From Bacillota bacterium (lineage in GTDB: Bacteria > Bacillota > Clostridia > Lachnospirales > Lachnospiraceae), in contig JAEWMT010000115.1 of the NCBI GenBank assembly GCA_023393095.1, positions 1 to 57,220 on the forward strand: a stretch of DNA of 57,220 nt, in the 5' to 3' direction. Made by a program: the position numbers and the translations under genes. The notes beneath the pieces are model-generated. The model worked only from the letters and a program-made list of their open reading frames with translations. It did not search any database and was not told the origin of the DNA. Below are positions 1 through 9,408 of the stretch, piece by piece (within the stretch, counting starts at the first letter, position 1; each line of letters begins with the position of its first letter).

Positions 1-1169
1 ATGCGGTATACATGATTGTGCGTGGCTTTGATTTTGACCGCTATACCAGTATGCTGATTAGTGCAGATCTTGAGATAAGTAAAGTAAGTAGCAATGAAGG
101 ACTCACAGAACTTGACAATATTACTCCAGAATTTAAGAAGAAGGTATATGGTAATAAAGACATTGCCTCAGTAGGTTATATCTATTATACAAAAACTACT
201 CAGAAGATAGGTGATAAGGATTATCAAAAGATAGCTGATATGATAAAAAAGTCACAGGATGATGTCTATAATAAGCAACAAAAGAAAGTTATTCAAAATT
301 ATCTTGATAAACGAGAGGTACCATGTCGATATATCGGTATTAATGAAGCAGCATTTAATAGGTTAAATTTTAAGGGGGGTAACTGTTCATGGACAGATTT
401 TAGCAGTGGTAAATATGTGATATCAGAAATGAACGTGTATAGTTACACATTAGTACCAGGTGATACGGTACAATTGAAATTTAATAATGAGAACAGCAAA
501 GATTATCATGTTATAGCTATAGCGAATCTGCCGGTAACTTTTATTCCAAAGCATGATGGACCATTTTATATATCTTATCTGATACCGGAAAAAGAATATA
601 TCAATAAAACAAGTAATGATAAAGCTATTTTAGCTGCTATTGATGTAAAGAAAGGTAAATTGCATAAGGTTTCAGACTGGATCAATGACTATATGAAAAG
701 CAATGATTATAATTGTGCAATCAATTCTAGATATGAATTGCATAAGCAATTTCAAAGCTTCGTTAATAAATACTATGCAATTGGTGCATTGCTGATAGTA
801 GTGCTTTTTGTTATAGGAATATTAAATTATTCGAATACTATGATGACCTCTATTCTGTCAAGGCGAAAGGAATTGACACTGCTGGAAGTCGTAGGAATGA
901 CAAAAAAGCAGATATTAAAAATGTTGGTTTGGGAAGGTGGCATATATCTGGTACTGGCATGGATCTTTTCAACATTAGCTAGTATTTTGTGTGCGCAAAG
1001 GCTAATCTGCATGGTTGTAGGTCCGGCATTCTTTTTTAAATGCAAAATATCAGTTCTTCCAAGCGTAGCTGTTCTTCCATTTCTTTTCTTAGTGATAATA
1101 ATAATTGCCATATCAAATTATAGAAGGATATGCAAAGAGACGGTCATTGAAAGAATCAGAAATGAATAA
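1..1169 (+). CDS. FtsX-type ABC transporter permease, 3' part
   Basis: This is the C-terminal part of a membrane permease of the MacB/FtsX type. The frame is open to the left edge (codons from base 3), so the true start lies outside the window. About 240 residues of extracytoplasmic domain are followed by a transmembrane helix (near 253-272), the family-typical cytoplasmic loop SRRKELTLLEVVGMTKKQ, and two more hydrophobic helices ending in a basic tail. Such permeases act with an MJ0796-like ATPase, often for export of peptides or lipoproteins or for antibiotic sensing; the partner ATPase is not in the window. The family is clear from the loop and helices; the substrate cannot be inferred. 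Confidence 0.8.
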   Translation, partial: AVYMIVRGFDFDRYTSMLISADLEISKVSSNEGLTELDNITPEFKKKVYGNKDIASVGYIYYTKTTQKIGDKDYQKIADMIKKSQDDVYNKQQKKVIQNYLDKREVPCRYIGINEAAFNRLNFKGGNCSWTDFSSGKYVISEMNVYSYTLVPGDTVQLKFNNENSKDYHVIAIANLPVTFIPKHDGPFYISYLIPEKEYINKTSNDKAILAAIDVKKGKLHKVSDWINDYMKSNDYNCAINSRYELHKQFQSFVNKYYAIGALLIVVLFVIGILNYSNTMMTSILSRRKELTLLEVVGMTKKQILKMLVWEGGIYLVLAWIFSTLASILCAQRLICMVVGPAFFFKCKISVLPSVAVLPFLFLVIIIIAISNYRRICKETVIERIRNE

Positions 1170-1283
1170 AAAGTTTTTTCTTTATTAGAGAAAATAGGAA
1201 ATTAATTATCACATAAAACTTGAAAACAATCAGATACTAAGCTTGAATCAATTTAATCTTTATGATTGGAAAGGAGCAAGCCT

Positions 1284-1496
1284 ATGAGTCTGGTTGGTGG
1301 TGAACATGAACTTCCGGAAGGACTGGGATTTCGTTTGGCTCTGGATATGAAAGCTATGACGAATTTTGTAAATATGCCGGAAGACAGTAAAAAACAAATG
1401 GTTGACTATATTAAAAGTTCCACGACTGGGGATGAAGCAAGAAACCGAGTTAGTGAAGTTGTCAGTAACCTTCATAACGGAGGTTCCTTTAAGTAG
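1284..1496 (+). CDS. small uncharacterised protein (70 aa)
   Basis: A short soluble protein beginning MSLVGGEHELPEGLGF. The ATG at 1284 is chosen because AAAGGAG lies just upstream; an in-frame TTG at 1266 would lack a ribosome site. The sequence is hydrophilic with a predicted helical middle (DSKKQMVDYIKSSTTGDEARNRVSEVV) and has no signal peptide or membrane segment. I recognise no domain. It has a transcription terminator of its own at about 1560-1601, so it is probably a stand-alone gene. Confidence 0.6.
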   Translation: MSLVGGEHELPEGLGFRLALDMKAMTNFVNMPEDSKKQMVDYIKSSTTGDEARNRVSEVVSNLHNGGSFK

Positions 1497-1559
1497 ATTT
1501 TATAAAAAAAACCCAAGTTAGTATTTGGATTTTCTCGAAAAGTTATTAAAAGCCTAAAA

Positions 1560-1601
1560 AGGGAGCATCATCAGATATAACATTTGATGAGCTCCCTTTG
1601 T
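1560..1601 (+). terminator. intrinsic terminator
   Basis: An inverted repeat, AGGGAGC..TCATCA paired with TGATGAGCTCCCT, is followed by a short T-rich stretch. It ends the small gene at 1284-1496. Confidence 0.6.
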
Positions 1602-1705
1602 GAATATTAACATCTGGTTAAGGTTTTGATACCTTACGAGTTAAACTAAAAATTAATATATAATTATGTATCGTTATAATACGGACAAAGTATTATTATT
1701 CATGA

Positions 1706-2092
1706 TTATATGGTAATTTCTACGCGGTTTCCATCTGGATCCCCAACGCAGCTTTCAAAATAACCGTCTCCGGTTTGCCTTGGTGGACTAAATAATTCAT
1801 ATCCTGCTGCGATAATGTTCTGGGTTAGTTCAATGACCTTTTCCTTGCTTCCGACCGAAAAAGCCACGTGGCTCCAACCACTTACCCTATCTTTGATAAT
1901 TTGTCGTTCAAGCTCAGTGTGATGCATAATCTCCAGTCTGATACCGCTGTCAAAGGTAATAAAGTAGCTGGAGAAACCCTCTGAATTCTGATAAAGGGAA
2001 TTACTTTTACCTCCGAAAAATCTAATATAATAATCACGTGTCTTTATGAGATCAGTCGCATAAACTGCAACATGTGTAATAGCAATATTCAT
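1706..2092 (-). CDS. VOC (glyoxalase/bleomycin-resistance) family protein
   Basis: A 128-residue single vicinal-oxygen-chelate fold. The protein opens with the typical beta strand ITHVAVYATDL. It has a central SGWSHVAFSV strand with a metal-ligand-like His, and ends in the hallmark GDPDGNRVEI, whose Glu is a usual metal ligand. The start at 2092 is preceded by AGGAGGATATC on the minus strand; the upstream in-frame start has no such site. VOC proteins act as lyases, dioxygenases or drug-binding proteins, and the exact reaction cannot be told from this sequence. Confidence 0.8.
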   Translation of the reverse strand: MNIAITHVAVYATDLIKTRDYYIRFFGGKSNSLYQNSEGFSSYFITFDSGIRLEIMHHTELERQIIKDRVSGWSHVAFSVGSKEKVIELTQNIIAAGYELFSPPRQTGDGYFESCVGDPDGNRVEITI

Positions 2093-2458
2093 ATGATATC
2101 CTCCTAATATTATGATAGATAGTCTGGTCAAGACGAATATATAATTACCATATTCGTATTTTTAATTTTTAATATGACGCTCTGACCATTACTGAATTAT
2201 TTAGTTACCTGATAAAATTATCAGATTAGTAAATAGATTTATCATTATATAATAGAAGAATATACTGCAATTAACCTCGCATCCGGCCTGTATTGATATA
2301 ATTTTGTGAAATCTTGCATTCCACACTTCCCAATACGGAAGCTGCTATATCTTCCATAACAAGCATGGATTAACGTTGCAATCGTTGTTTTAAAATAACA
2401 ATGGAATTCTTTCATATAGCACCTGATTTCTTATTATAAAAATCTATGATAGGAGGTT
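2093..2458. other. intergenic region, no gene seen
   Basis: An AT-rich spacer between two minus-strand genes. I see no convincing reading frame, RNA or strong hairpin. It probably holds the promoter of the VOC gene and the 3' end of the DegV transcript. Confidence 0.4.
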
Positions 2459-3328
2459 TTATCTCTCTTTACCCATAAAGAATAGGGCAACTGTTCCAGG
2501 ACCGGAATGTGCTCCAATGGTAGGGCATATATAATTAATAAGGCAATTTTTGATTCCAAGACGTTCTTTAATAAGGTCGGCTACAAATTCAGCGTCCTCC
2601 AAACAATCACCATGGCTGATATAAAATATATCATTTGAATAAGAGTAATCTTTCAATCGGGCTTCCATCTGATCTACCAATGAGATTAAGGCCTTTTTTC
2701 TGCCTCTAACATTATTCAAAGGTATTAAACGACCTTCATTATCAACATGAAGAAGTGGTTTTACATTAATCAAGGTCCCAATGATAGCAGCTGCCTTTGA
2801 AACCCGCCCACCACGATGAAGATGAAAAAGATCATCAACAGTAAACAGATGGCATAAATTAAGTTTATTTTTTTCCAGCCAATCGGCAACCTCATTAATA
2901 GTTTTTCCGCTTTCTTTTAGTTCCACAGCTTTATGAATCAGCAGACCTTCTCCCAGGGAAGCACATAGAGAATCAATTACAATCAGCTTAGTATCCGGAT
3001 ATTCATCACTAAGTTCCCTTGCAACCGTAGAAGCCACGGAATAACTTCCGCTAAGAGCAGATGAGAAAGCAATGTGTAGTACATCATAACCTTCTTCGAT
3101 GTATTTAGTAAATACATTTCGAGCTAAATCAGGGTTAATTGCCATTGTTGTTGGCATCGCACCACTGCGCATTTTATTATAAAATTCCTTTGGGTCAAGA
3201 AATTTATCCTCACCGTAAATGATATCTTCAATACTGTAATATAATGGAGACGTACCTATATTATGTGCATCCAGATAATCCTGCGGCAAGTCACTGGTTG
3301 TATCTGTTGTAATGATATATTTTTTCAT
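2459..3328 (-). CDS. DegV family fatty-acid-binding protein
   Basis: A 289-residue protein of the DegV/FakB family, which binds a fatty acid and, in FakB members, presents it to the kinase FakA for phosphorylation into phospholipid. It opens with the family strand KKYIITTDTTSDLP. Other family features are AFSSALSGSY, LCASLGEGLL, the FHLHRGGRVSKAAAIIG segment and a C-terminal GAHSGPGTVALFF. The ATG at 3328 is preceded by AAAGGA; an in-frame TTG at 3340 overlaps that site and is less likely. Binding of a specific fatty acid is family knowledge, not visible here. Confidence 0.88.
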   Translation of the reverse strand: MKKYIITTDTTSDLPQDYLDAHNIGTSPLYYSIEDIIYGEDKFLDPKEFYNKMRSGAMPTTMAINPDLARNVFTKYIEEGYDVLHIAFSSALSGSYSVASTVARELSDEYPDTKLIVIDSLCASLGEGLLIHKAVELKESGKTINEVADWLEKNKLNLCHLFTVDDLFHLHRGGRVSKAAAIIGTLINVKPLLHVDNEGRLIPLNNVRGRKKALISLVDQMEARLKDYSYSNDIFYISHGDCLEDAEFVADLIKERLGIKNCLINYICPTIGAHSGPGTVALFFMGKER

Positions 3329-3464
3329 ATTACTATCCAATCCTTTCCATACGCAGTAAGTTTCTGCAAAATTAATACATTTTAACTTAGAATAAATTCA
3401 AGTAGTATTAATTACGATATGATATATTATAACATACCATAAATAGCTGATTCAATACCTATCT

Positions 3465-3836
3465 CTATAAATGTGTATTATTATGAGGAGTATTATAAGG
3501 AGCTTCTTCTTTGCCTTTATGCTCAGCGCCCCAGTCACAAATCATTCGCATCAAAGGAATTAGGCTTTTCCCTTTCTCGGATAGAGAATATTCTACTTTC
3601 GGCGGTATTTGTGGGTATTCTTTTCGCAGAATAATCCCTTGCTGTTCTAATTCTTTTAATTGAGAACTTAGCATTTTGTGTGTGATTCCCTCAATTCTTT
3701 TTTTCATTTCTCCATATCGAGCCATTTCCGTACATGCAAGAATATAGATAATTTTAAGCTTCCATTTCCCGCTGATGATAGTAAGCGTATATTCAAATGG
3801 TTCTTTGCTATTTACCAGACATAATTTTTCAGACAT
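3465..3836 (-). CDS. HxlR-family winged-helix regulator
   Basis: A 123-residue HxlR/DUF24 DNA-binding protein: the leading EPFEYTLTIISGKWKLKIIYIL, the helix EMKKRIEGITHKMLSSQLKELEQQG and the wing RKEYPQIPPKVEYSLSEKGKSL are diagnostic. The start at 3836 has AAAGGAAAG upstream. There are Cys residues near positions 5, 34 and 100; in some family members Cys5-like residues sense electrophiles or oxidants. It is transcribed divergently from the amidohydrolase at 3952, with about 115 bp between them, so it probably controls that gene. Confidence 0.88.
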   Translation of the reverse strand: MSEKLCLVNSKEPFEYTLTIISGKWKLKIIYILACTEMARYGEMKKRIEGITHKMLSSQLKELEQQGIILRKEYPQIPPKVEYSLSEKGKSLIPLMRMICDWGAEHKGKEEAPYNTPHNNTHL

Positions 3837-3951
3837 GATAATCACTTTCCTTTTGGTGAGTATATTACAAAAAAGTGCATACTTTCTTTTTGCGTTTATC
3901 TTAGTATAATGGATAGTGATAAAGATATCAAGATGAAAGGATATGATGATC

Positions 3952-4740
3952 ATGATTATTGATGGACATTCTCATGTTATGTTGCCGGTCAAGCAACATA
4001 TAGAAACTATGAATCAGGCGGGGGTGGATAAGACCATCCTGTTTTCAACCACCATTCATCCGGAAGAGACAGAGAACTTCTCTGGGATGCAACGGGAGAT
4101 GCAGCGCCTGAATGAAATTCTTCAGGGAAAACACAATGCAGCCAACACTGCAAAACAAAAGAGTATTCAAGAATTAAAGCAAGTAATTATCACTTATCCA
4201 ACGCATTATCTTGGCTTTGGACCTGTCCCGGTTGGACTTTCCGAAGAAGAACTGAATGATTACATGGAACAGGAAATTATCAAAAATGGATTCATCGGTT
4301 TAGGAGAATTCACACTTCCAAGCGGTGCCGTCCACTTATTAGATCCAATTGCCAGAGCATCTCAAAATTTTAAGAATCTGCCGCTATGGATTCATGGCTT
4401 TAATCCATTGGCATTGCAGGATATCAAAGAGATTGCTGAATTAGCAAAGAAATTTCCATCGATTCCGATTATTCTGGGACATTTAGGTGGAAGCAATTGG
4501 TTAGAAACGATTCCTCTAGTGAAGGAAATTCCAAATCTATATATGGATATATCAGCTTTCTTCTCCACTTTAGTATTAAAAGTTGCCATTCAGGAATTAC
4601 CTGATAAATGTATTTTCGGAGTGGATATGCCTTATGGAGATCTGGAACTGTCTCTTGCTGCAGTTAGAAAAGTATCCAAAAGCAAGGCTGTCACCGATGC
4701 CGTACTGGGAGAAAATATTGCAGCATTATTAAAACTCTAA
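3952..4740 (+). CDS. amidohydrolase-family TIM-barrel hydrolase/decarboxylase
   Basis: A 262-residue Amidohydrolase-2 type protein. It has the N-terminal metal motif DGHSH, a GLGEF strand, a LWIHGF strand with His, LGHLGG, and the C-terminal FGVDMPYG in which the Asp is the usual catalytic base. The family includes decarboxylases (ACMSD-like) and hydrolases; the substrate cannot be told. Of three nearby ATGs (3943, 3946, 3952) the last is best spaced from AAAGGA. It is divergent from an HxlR regulator, suggesting induction by a reactive compound. Confidence 0.75.
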   Translation: MIIDGHSHVMLPVKQHIETMNQAGVDKTILFSTTIHPEETENFSGMQREMQRLNEILQGKHNAANTAKQKSIQELKQVIITYPTHYLGFGPVPVGLSEEELNDYMEQEIIKNGFIGLGEFTLPSGAVHLLDPIARASQNFKNLPLWIHGFNPLALQDIKEIAELAKKFPSIPIILGHLGGSNWLETIPLVKEIPNLYMDISAFFSTLVLKVAIQELPDKCIFGVDMPYGDLELSLAAVRKVSKSKAVTDAVLGENIAALLKL

Positions 4741-4793
4741 TAACACCAAATATCATAGAGCAAAAAACTCTTTTCTTATGCATATACTTATGA

Positions 4794-4799
4794 TATAAT
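4794..4799 (+). promoter_or_regulatory. probable -10 box upstream of SCIFF
   Basis: TATAAT within TGATATAATGG, about 35 bp upstream of the SCIFF start codon. The -35 region about 17 bp further up is weak (TTTTCT). Confidence 0.45.
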
Positions 4800-4833
4800 G
4801 GCAAAAGTTAATAGATGTTAAGGAGGCCAAACG

Positions 4834-4974
4834 ATGAAGCATATTAAGACTTTAAACACAAGAAACCTTAAGGAGTCAATGAAAAAAGGTGGATGTGGTG
4901 AATGTCAGACATCCTGCCAGTCAGCATGTAAGACATCTTGTACAGTTGGTAATCAGAGTTGTGAAAACAAATAG
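4834..4974 (+). CDS. scfA: SCIFF peptide (six cysteines in forty-five residues)
   Basis: A 46-residue ribosomal peptide, MKHIKTLNTRNLKESMKKGG followed by a Cys-rich core with six cysteines in the spacing C-x2-C-x3-C-x3-C-x3-C-x6-C. This is the SCIFF precursor found across Clostridia. The radical-SAM maturase downstream forms thioether bonds from Cys side chains to neighbouring residues. AAGGAGG lies 7 bases upstream of the ATG. The N-terminal half is the leader recognised by the maturase. Its biological role is still unknown. The gene is too short for many gene finders. Confidence 0.95.
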   Translation: MKHIKTLNTRNLKESMKKGGCGECQTSCQSACKTSCTVGNQSCENK

Positions 4975-5043
4975 ATAAATTCGTACATAGAACACGCAAT
5001 CTGGTTCAGCGATTACATGATTAGAACAGTGATGAATGTGGGG

Positions 5044-5099
5044 CTGCCTTAAAATATTTTTCGACTAGTTCGCTATTCTCGGAAGATATTTTAAGACAG
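5044..5099 (+). promoter_or_regulatory. long hairpin between SCIFF and its maturase
   Basis: Two arms of about 19 bases pair at about 16 positions (CTGCCTTAAAATATTTTTC with GGAAGATATTTTAAGACAG). No T-run follows, so it is not a standard terminator. It may partially attenuate or process the transcript so that peptide exceeds enzyme. Its function is inferred. Confidence 0.55.
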
Positions 5100-5271
5100 T
5101 CCTATTCGTTGTAAAAAATACGTATTATATTTTTTGATAAGTAAATATTAGATTGAAAAAAGCAGAACAAATAATTTAGGCAAACGAACGAAAGTGTACT
5201 ATTTTTCCAGTGGATTAGTGAACTAATCCACAGAAGTATTTGAGCTGCCTGACGGCAGAATGGAGGTTAAT

Positions 5272-6699
5272 ATGATTCATCAGTTTAAAAATAATGGCTA
5301 CAATATTGTTTTGGACGTAAACAGCGGTGCGGTGCACGTGGTTGACGATTTGGCCTATGATATAATTGAGATGTATGAGAATAACACTAGGGGCAGCATT
5401 ATCAGTGCGATGGTTGAAAAATATATAAAACCTGAGCATATGTCCTGTATTACTTCACAGGATGGGAACAAAGAGGATTTTTCGGAGCATGTAGAGGAGC
5501 TAGTAAATCAGATTAATGAAGTAATGGATGATATTGAAGAACTAAAGAAGGATGGGGCTCTTTTTACAAGGGATATCTACGAAGATTATATCAAGGATTT
5601 TAAGCAGCGTTCCACTGTAGTAAAGGCTCTTTGCTTACATATTGCCCACGACTGTAATCTAGCTTGCAAGTACTGTTTCGCAGAAGAGGGTGAATACAAA
5701 GGTCATCGGGAGTTGATGAGCTATGAAGTCGGAAAGCAAGCATTGGATTTTCTGATTGCTAACTCTGGTAACCGCAAGAACTTGGAGGTGGACTTCTTCG
5801 GCGGAGAACCACTGATGAATTTTCAGGTAGTTAAGGATCTGGTCAAATATGCAAGAGAGCAGGAAGCTATTCATAATAAGAAATTTCGCTTTACTCTTAC
5901 TACGAACGGAATTCTTCTGGATGATGACGTGATGGAATTTGCCAATCGCGAGATGAGTAATGTGGTATTAAGCATTGATGGTCGAAAAGAGGTCAATGAC
6001 AGAATGCGACCCAGCAGAAACGGGAAAGGAAGCTATGATGTTATCCTTCCTAAATTCCAGAAGTTTGCTACTTCAAGAAATCAGACCAATTATTATGTAA
6101 GGGGAACCTTTACTCATAATAATCTTGATTTTTCTGAGGATGTCAAGCATCTTGCCGAACTGGGCTTTCAGCAGATATCGGTGGAGCCGGTCGTAGCATT
6201 ACCAGAAGAGCCTTATGCGATAACCGAGGAGGATTTGCCGAAGCTCTATGTAGAGTATGATAAGCTTGCAGCTTATATGTTAGAGAAAAGGAAGGAAGGA
6301 AAGGACTTTAACTTCTTCCATTTTATGATAGATCTAACCGGTGGACCTTGTGTTGCAAAACGTCTGTCCGGCTGCGGTTCGGGTACAGAATATCTCGCAG
6401 TAACACCTTGGGGGGATCTTTATCCCTGCCATCAGTTTGTTGGTATTGATGAATTTCAATTAGGTAATGTATGGGAAGGAATTGGGAAGTCTGAACTTAA
6501 GGAAGAATTTAAGCAGTGTAATGTATATTCCAAAGACAAATGTAAGAGCTGTTTTGCAAAATTCTTCTGCAGCGGCGGCTGTGCAGCTAACTCTTTTAAA
6601 TTCCATGGAGATATTAATAATGCTTATGATATCGGCTGTGCGCTTCAGAAGAAAAGGGTAGAATGTGCAATCATGCTTAAGGCGGCTTTGGAAAACTAA
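5272..6699 (+). CDS. scfB: SCIFF radical-SAM/SPASM maturase
   Basis: A 475-residue enzyme that makes thioether crosslinks in SCIFF. An N-terminal peptide-recognition (RRE-like) region is followed by the radical-SAM cluster motif C128-x3-C132-x2-C135 (CNLACKYC), the FFGGEPLMN strand, and a C-terminal SPASM region rich in Cys (CGSGTEYLAVTPWGDLYPC, then CKSCFAKFFCSGGC) that binds auxiliary [4Fe-4S] clusters. The ATG at 5272 follows GGAGG at ideal distance; an in-frame ATG at 5260 overlaps that site. A small hairpin (CTGCC/GGCAG) sits just before the ribosome site, a pattern repeated at three other genes in this window. Confidence 0.95.
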   Translation: MIHQFKNNGYNIVLDVNSGAVHVVDDLAYDIIEMYENNTRGSIISAMVEKYIKPEHMSCITSQDGNKEDFSEHVEELVNQINEVMDDIEELKKDGALFTRDIYEDYIKDFKQRSTVVKALCLHIAHDCNLACKYCFAEEGEYKGHRELMSYEVGKQALDFLIANSGNRKNLEVDFFGGEPLMNFQVVKDLVKYAREQEAIHNKKFRFTLTTNGILLDDDVMEFANREMSNVVLSIDGRKEVNDRMRPSRNGKGSYDVILPKFQKFATSRNQTNYYVRGTFTHNNLDFSEDVKHLAELGFQQISVEPVVALPEEPYAITEEDLPKLYVEYDKLAAYMLEKRKEGKDFNFFHFMIDLTGGPCVAKRLSGCGSGTEYLAVTPWGDLYPCHQFVGIDEFQLGNVWEGIGKSELKEEFKQCNVYSKDKCKSCFAKFFCSGGCAANSFKFHGDINNAYDIGCALQKKRVECAIMLKAALEN

Positions 6700-6709
6700 C
6701 GGAGGCACT

Positions 6710-8467
6710 ATGGAAAATTGGGTGATTAAAAATAAAAAAGCAGACTTTATGCGCATTGTAGGTGAGTGCGGAGTCAGTGAAGTCCTAGCCCGTTGCCTTG
6801 TGAATAAGGGTTTGGAGGAACCTGAGGATATCAGGGCATTTCTGAATTCAGATTTAAGACGGCTTTATCCTCCGTTATTACTTAAGGATATGGATAAAGC
6901 ATGTGATATTATTAATGAAAAGATAAAGTTAGGTAAAAAAATCCGTATTATTGGTGATTATGATGTAGATGGGGTAGTTGCTACCTATATTCTGTACCGA
7001 ACTCTTAATTTGTTGGGAGCAATCGTGGATTATGAGATTCCCGACCGGATTAAAGATGGTTACGGAATTAATATCAATATGGTTGAAACAGCATATCATG
7101 ATCAGATAGATACCATATTAACCTGTGATAATGGCATCTCAGCAATCGATCAGGTAGCACTCGCCAAAGAAAATCATATGACAGTGATTATAACGGACCA
7201 TCATAGCCTAATACAGTCTGAGGATGGGAACTTTTTACTTCCGGATGCGGATGCCATCATTAATCCAAAACAGACGGATTGTACTTATCCCTTTGAAAAT
7301 CTGTGTGGGGCAACAGTTGCTTATAAACTAAGTGTAGCTCTGTTGGATTCTTATAAGATAGAGGGGAAAGAGGGGCTTTTAGAGGAACTTATTTCCTTTG
7401 CTGCTATAGCAACGGTATGTGATGTAATGGATCTCGTGGATGAGAATCGTATTATCGTAAAATATGGATTGAGCCTCTTAAAAAAGACGAATAATAAAGG
7501 GCTTCTTGCGTTAATGGAGGCAAGCGGTGTGGACAAGGAACAGCTAAGCACCTTTCAACTTGGATTTGTCATAGGCCCATGCCTAAATGCTTCCGGAAGA
7601 CTGGATACTGCAAAAAAAGGTTTGGATTTATTACTGGCAGCGACGAAAGAAGATGCAGTAAGGCTTGCTAAAGAAGTCCGTGATCTGAATGAGATCAGAA
7701 AAAATATGACTATGGAAAATGTTGAAAAGGCAGTTGATCAGATAGAAACCTCGGATCTTAAAGAGGATAAGGTTCTGGTTGTATATCTCGAGGGTTGTCA
7801 TGAAAGTATCGCAGGTATTATAGCAGGAAGAATTAAGGAGCGTTATCATAAACCGACATTAATACTTACGGATGCTAAGGACTGCATCAAAGGCTCCGGT
7901 CGTTCCATAGAGCAATTTAATATGTATGAAGAATTATCAAAACATAGGGATATTTTCCTGAAGATGGGCGGTCATCCGATGGCAGCGGGTTTTTCACTTC
8001 TTCGCGAAAATGTGGAAACTCTAAGAGAATTACTAAATCAGAATACCTGCTTAACACAAGATATGCTTGTACCAAAGGTAAGTATTGACATTCATCTTCC
8101 TCTGGGCTATATTACTGAATCCTTGATCAACGAGCTCAGACAGCTGGAACCTCACGGAAAGGGTAATGAAAAGCCTCTATTTGCAGAGAAGAATCTAAAG
8201 ATTAAATCAGCACTGATTATCGGAAGAAATGCAAATGGTATCCGTTTTCGTGTTGTAAATCAGTATGGTCGGGAAATGGATGCAATATATTTTGGTGATG
8301 TTGTGCAGTTTTTTAACTATATCGGCAATACTTATGGAAGTGAAGAAGCAGAAAGGTTAAAGACAGGAAGAGGGATCAATGCGGAAATATCCATCACCTA
8401 TTTCCCGCGTATGAATGAATATAATGGCTTTAAAACAATTCAGCTCATGATACAGAACTATAGATAA
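6710..8467 (+). CDS. recJ: single-stranded-DNA-specific exonuclease RecJ
   Basis: A 585-residue DHH-family 5'-3' ssDNA exonuclease used in recombination and repair. The catalytic motifs are visible: DYDVDG (D83, D85, D87), D163-H164-H165 in ITDHHSL, a GPCLNASGRL segment, and the DHHA1 region with GRSIEQFN and the GGHPMAAGFS glycine-rich loop. An OB-fold follows near 475-560. The start at 6710 has CGGAGG upstream, 11 bases after the maturase stop, so it may be co-transcribed with scfB. The length is normal for clostridial RecJ. Confidence 0.93.
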   Translation: MENWVIKNKKADFMRIVGECGVSEVLARCLVNKGLEEPEDIRAFLNSDLRRLYPPLLLKDMDKACDIINEKIKLGKKIRIIGDYDVDGVVATYILYRTLNLLGAIVDYEIPDRIKDGYGININMVETAYHDQIDTILTCDNGISAIDQVALAKENHMTVIITDHHSLIQSEDGNFLLPDADAIINPKQTDCTYPFENLCGATVAYKLSVALLDSYKIEGKEGLLEELISFAAIATVCDVMDLVDENRIIVKYGLSLLKKTNNKGLLALMEASGVDKEQLSTFQLGFVIGPCLNASGRLDTAKKGLDLLLAATKEDAVRLAKEVRDLNEIRKNMTMENVEKAVDQIETSDLKEDKVLVVYLEGCHESIAGIIAGRIKERYHKPTLILTDAKDCIKGSGRSIEQFNMYEELSKHRDIFLKMGGHPMAAGFSLLRENVETLRELLNQNTCLTQDMLVPKVSIDIHLPLGYITESLINELRQLEPHGKGNEKPLFAEKNLKIKSALIIGRNANGIRFRVVNQYGREMDAIYFGDVVQFFNYIGNTYGSEEAERLKTGRGINAEISITYFPRMNEYNGFKTIQLMIQNYR

Positions 8468-8769
8468 ATTGCAAATTCACAAGCTTTACAGTAGAAGGTA
8501 CTAGTATAATCATAATATTAACTACGAAGTTTCAGCATAGGAATAAAAATGTTAGATTAAAGTATTTTTTAATAATGTATGGAGAAATAATCTTTACGAA
8601 ATATAAAGTATGGTGATATAATTAGCAAATAACTTTGAATTTGTGCAATTCTATCCTATAAATGTAAAATTATGGTGTATTATGTTAATTTATATATTAA
8701 AAATTACAATAATTTAAAACGTGCATCAGAGAAAGATAGATTTTTTATGGAGAAAGGTATGGTTAAGAG
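8468..8769. other. intergenic region upstream of apt
   Basis: An AT-rich 302-bp spacer with no convincing frame. No purine-riboswitch consensus was recognised. It presumably carries the promoter for apt-rel. Confidence 0.4.
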
Positions 8770-9294
8770 ATGAAAGAATTAGAGAGTTATGTAAGGAGTA
8801 TTCCGAATTTTCCTGAGCCTGGTATTATATTTAGAGATGTAACCAGTGTTTTACAGGACAAAGAAGGATTGAAATTGGCAATTGATGAGATGCAGAAGCT
8901 TTTGGAGGGACTGGATTTTGATGCAATCATAGGACCGGAATCGAGAGGCTTCATTTTTGGTGTTCCGTTAGCCTATAACTTAAATAAAGCATTTGTACCG
9001 ATCCGTAAAAAAGGAAAACTGCCTTGCGAAACCATATCGATGGATTATGATCTTGAATATGGCAAGGCTACAATAGAAATTCATAAGGATGCCATCAAGC
9101 AAGGTCAAAAGGTTGTTATTGTTGATGATCTGATAGCTACAGGCGGTACGATTGAAGCTATTACTAAGCTGATTGAAATGCTTGGCGGAGAAGTAGTGAA
9201 GATTATCTTTTTAATGGAACTAAAAGGACTGAAAGGCCGCGATAAACTTTCAGGCTATAATGTGGATGCTGTAATACAATATGACGGTAAATAG
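8770..9294 (+). CDS. apt: adenine phosphoribosyltransferase
   Basis: A 174-residue salvage enzyme converting adenine and PRPP to AMP. It has the Apt N-terminus (YVRSIPNFPEPGIIFRDVT), the GPESRGFIFG base-binding loop, and the PRPP motif VVIVDDLIATGGT near residues 115-127. AGAAAGGTATGG lies upstream of the ATG. It is followed by rel, a common clostridial gene order. Confidence 0.96.
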   Translation: MKELESYVRSIPNFPEPGIIFRDVTSVLQDKEGLKLAIDEMQKLLEGLDFDAIIGPESRGFIFGVPLAYNLNKAFVPIRKKGKLPCETISMDYDLEYGKATIEIHKDAIKQGQKVVIVDDLIATGGTIEAITKLIEMLGGEVVKIIFLMELKGLKGRDKLSGYNVDAVIQYDGK

Positions 9295-9408
9295 TGGGAT
9301 GGATATACATTCAAATACAATTAACAAAAATATAAAGCTGCTTTAGAAAATTATATTTAAAATAATATAGATAAGGTCCTAGATTTAGGAAGGAAGGGTG
9401 GTGATATC

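Noticed and set aside
8468..8769. Purine riboswitch upstream of apt, and one upstream of the nucleoside importer (26648-26908)
   Set aside because: No purine-aptamer core (TATA..., CCGTAAA-like and loop-loop pairs) could be recognised in either leader.
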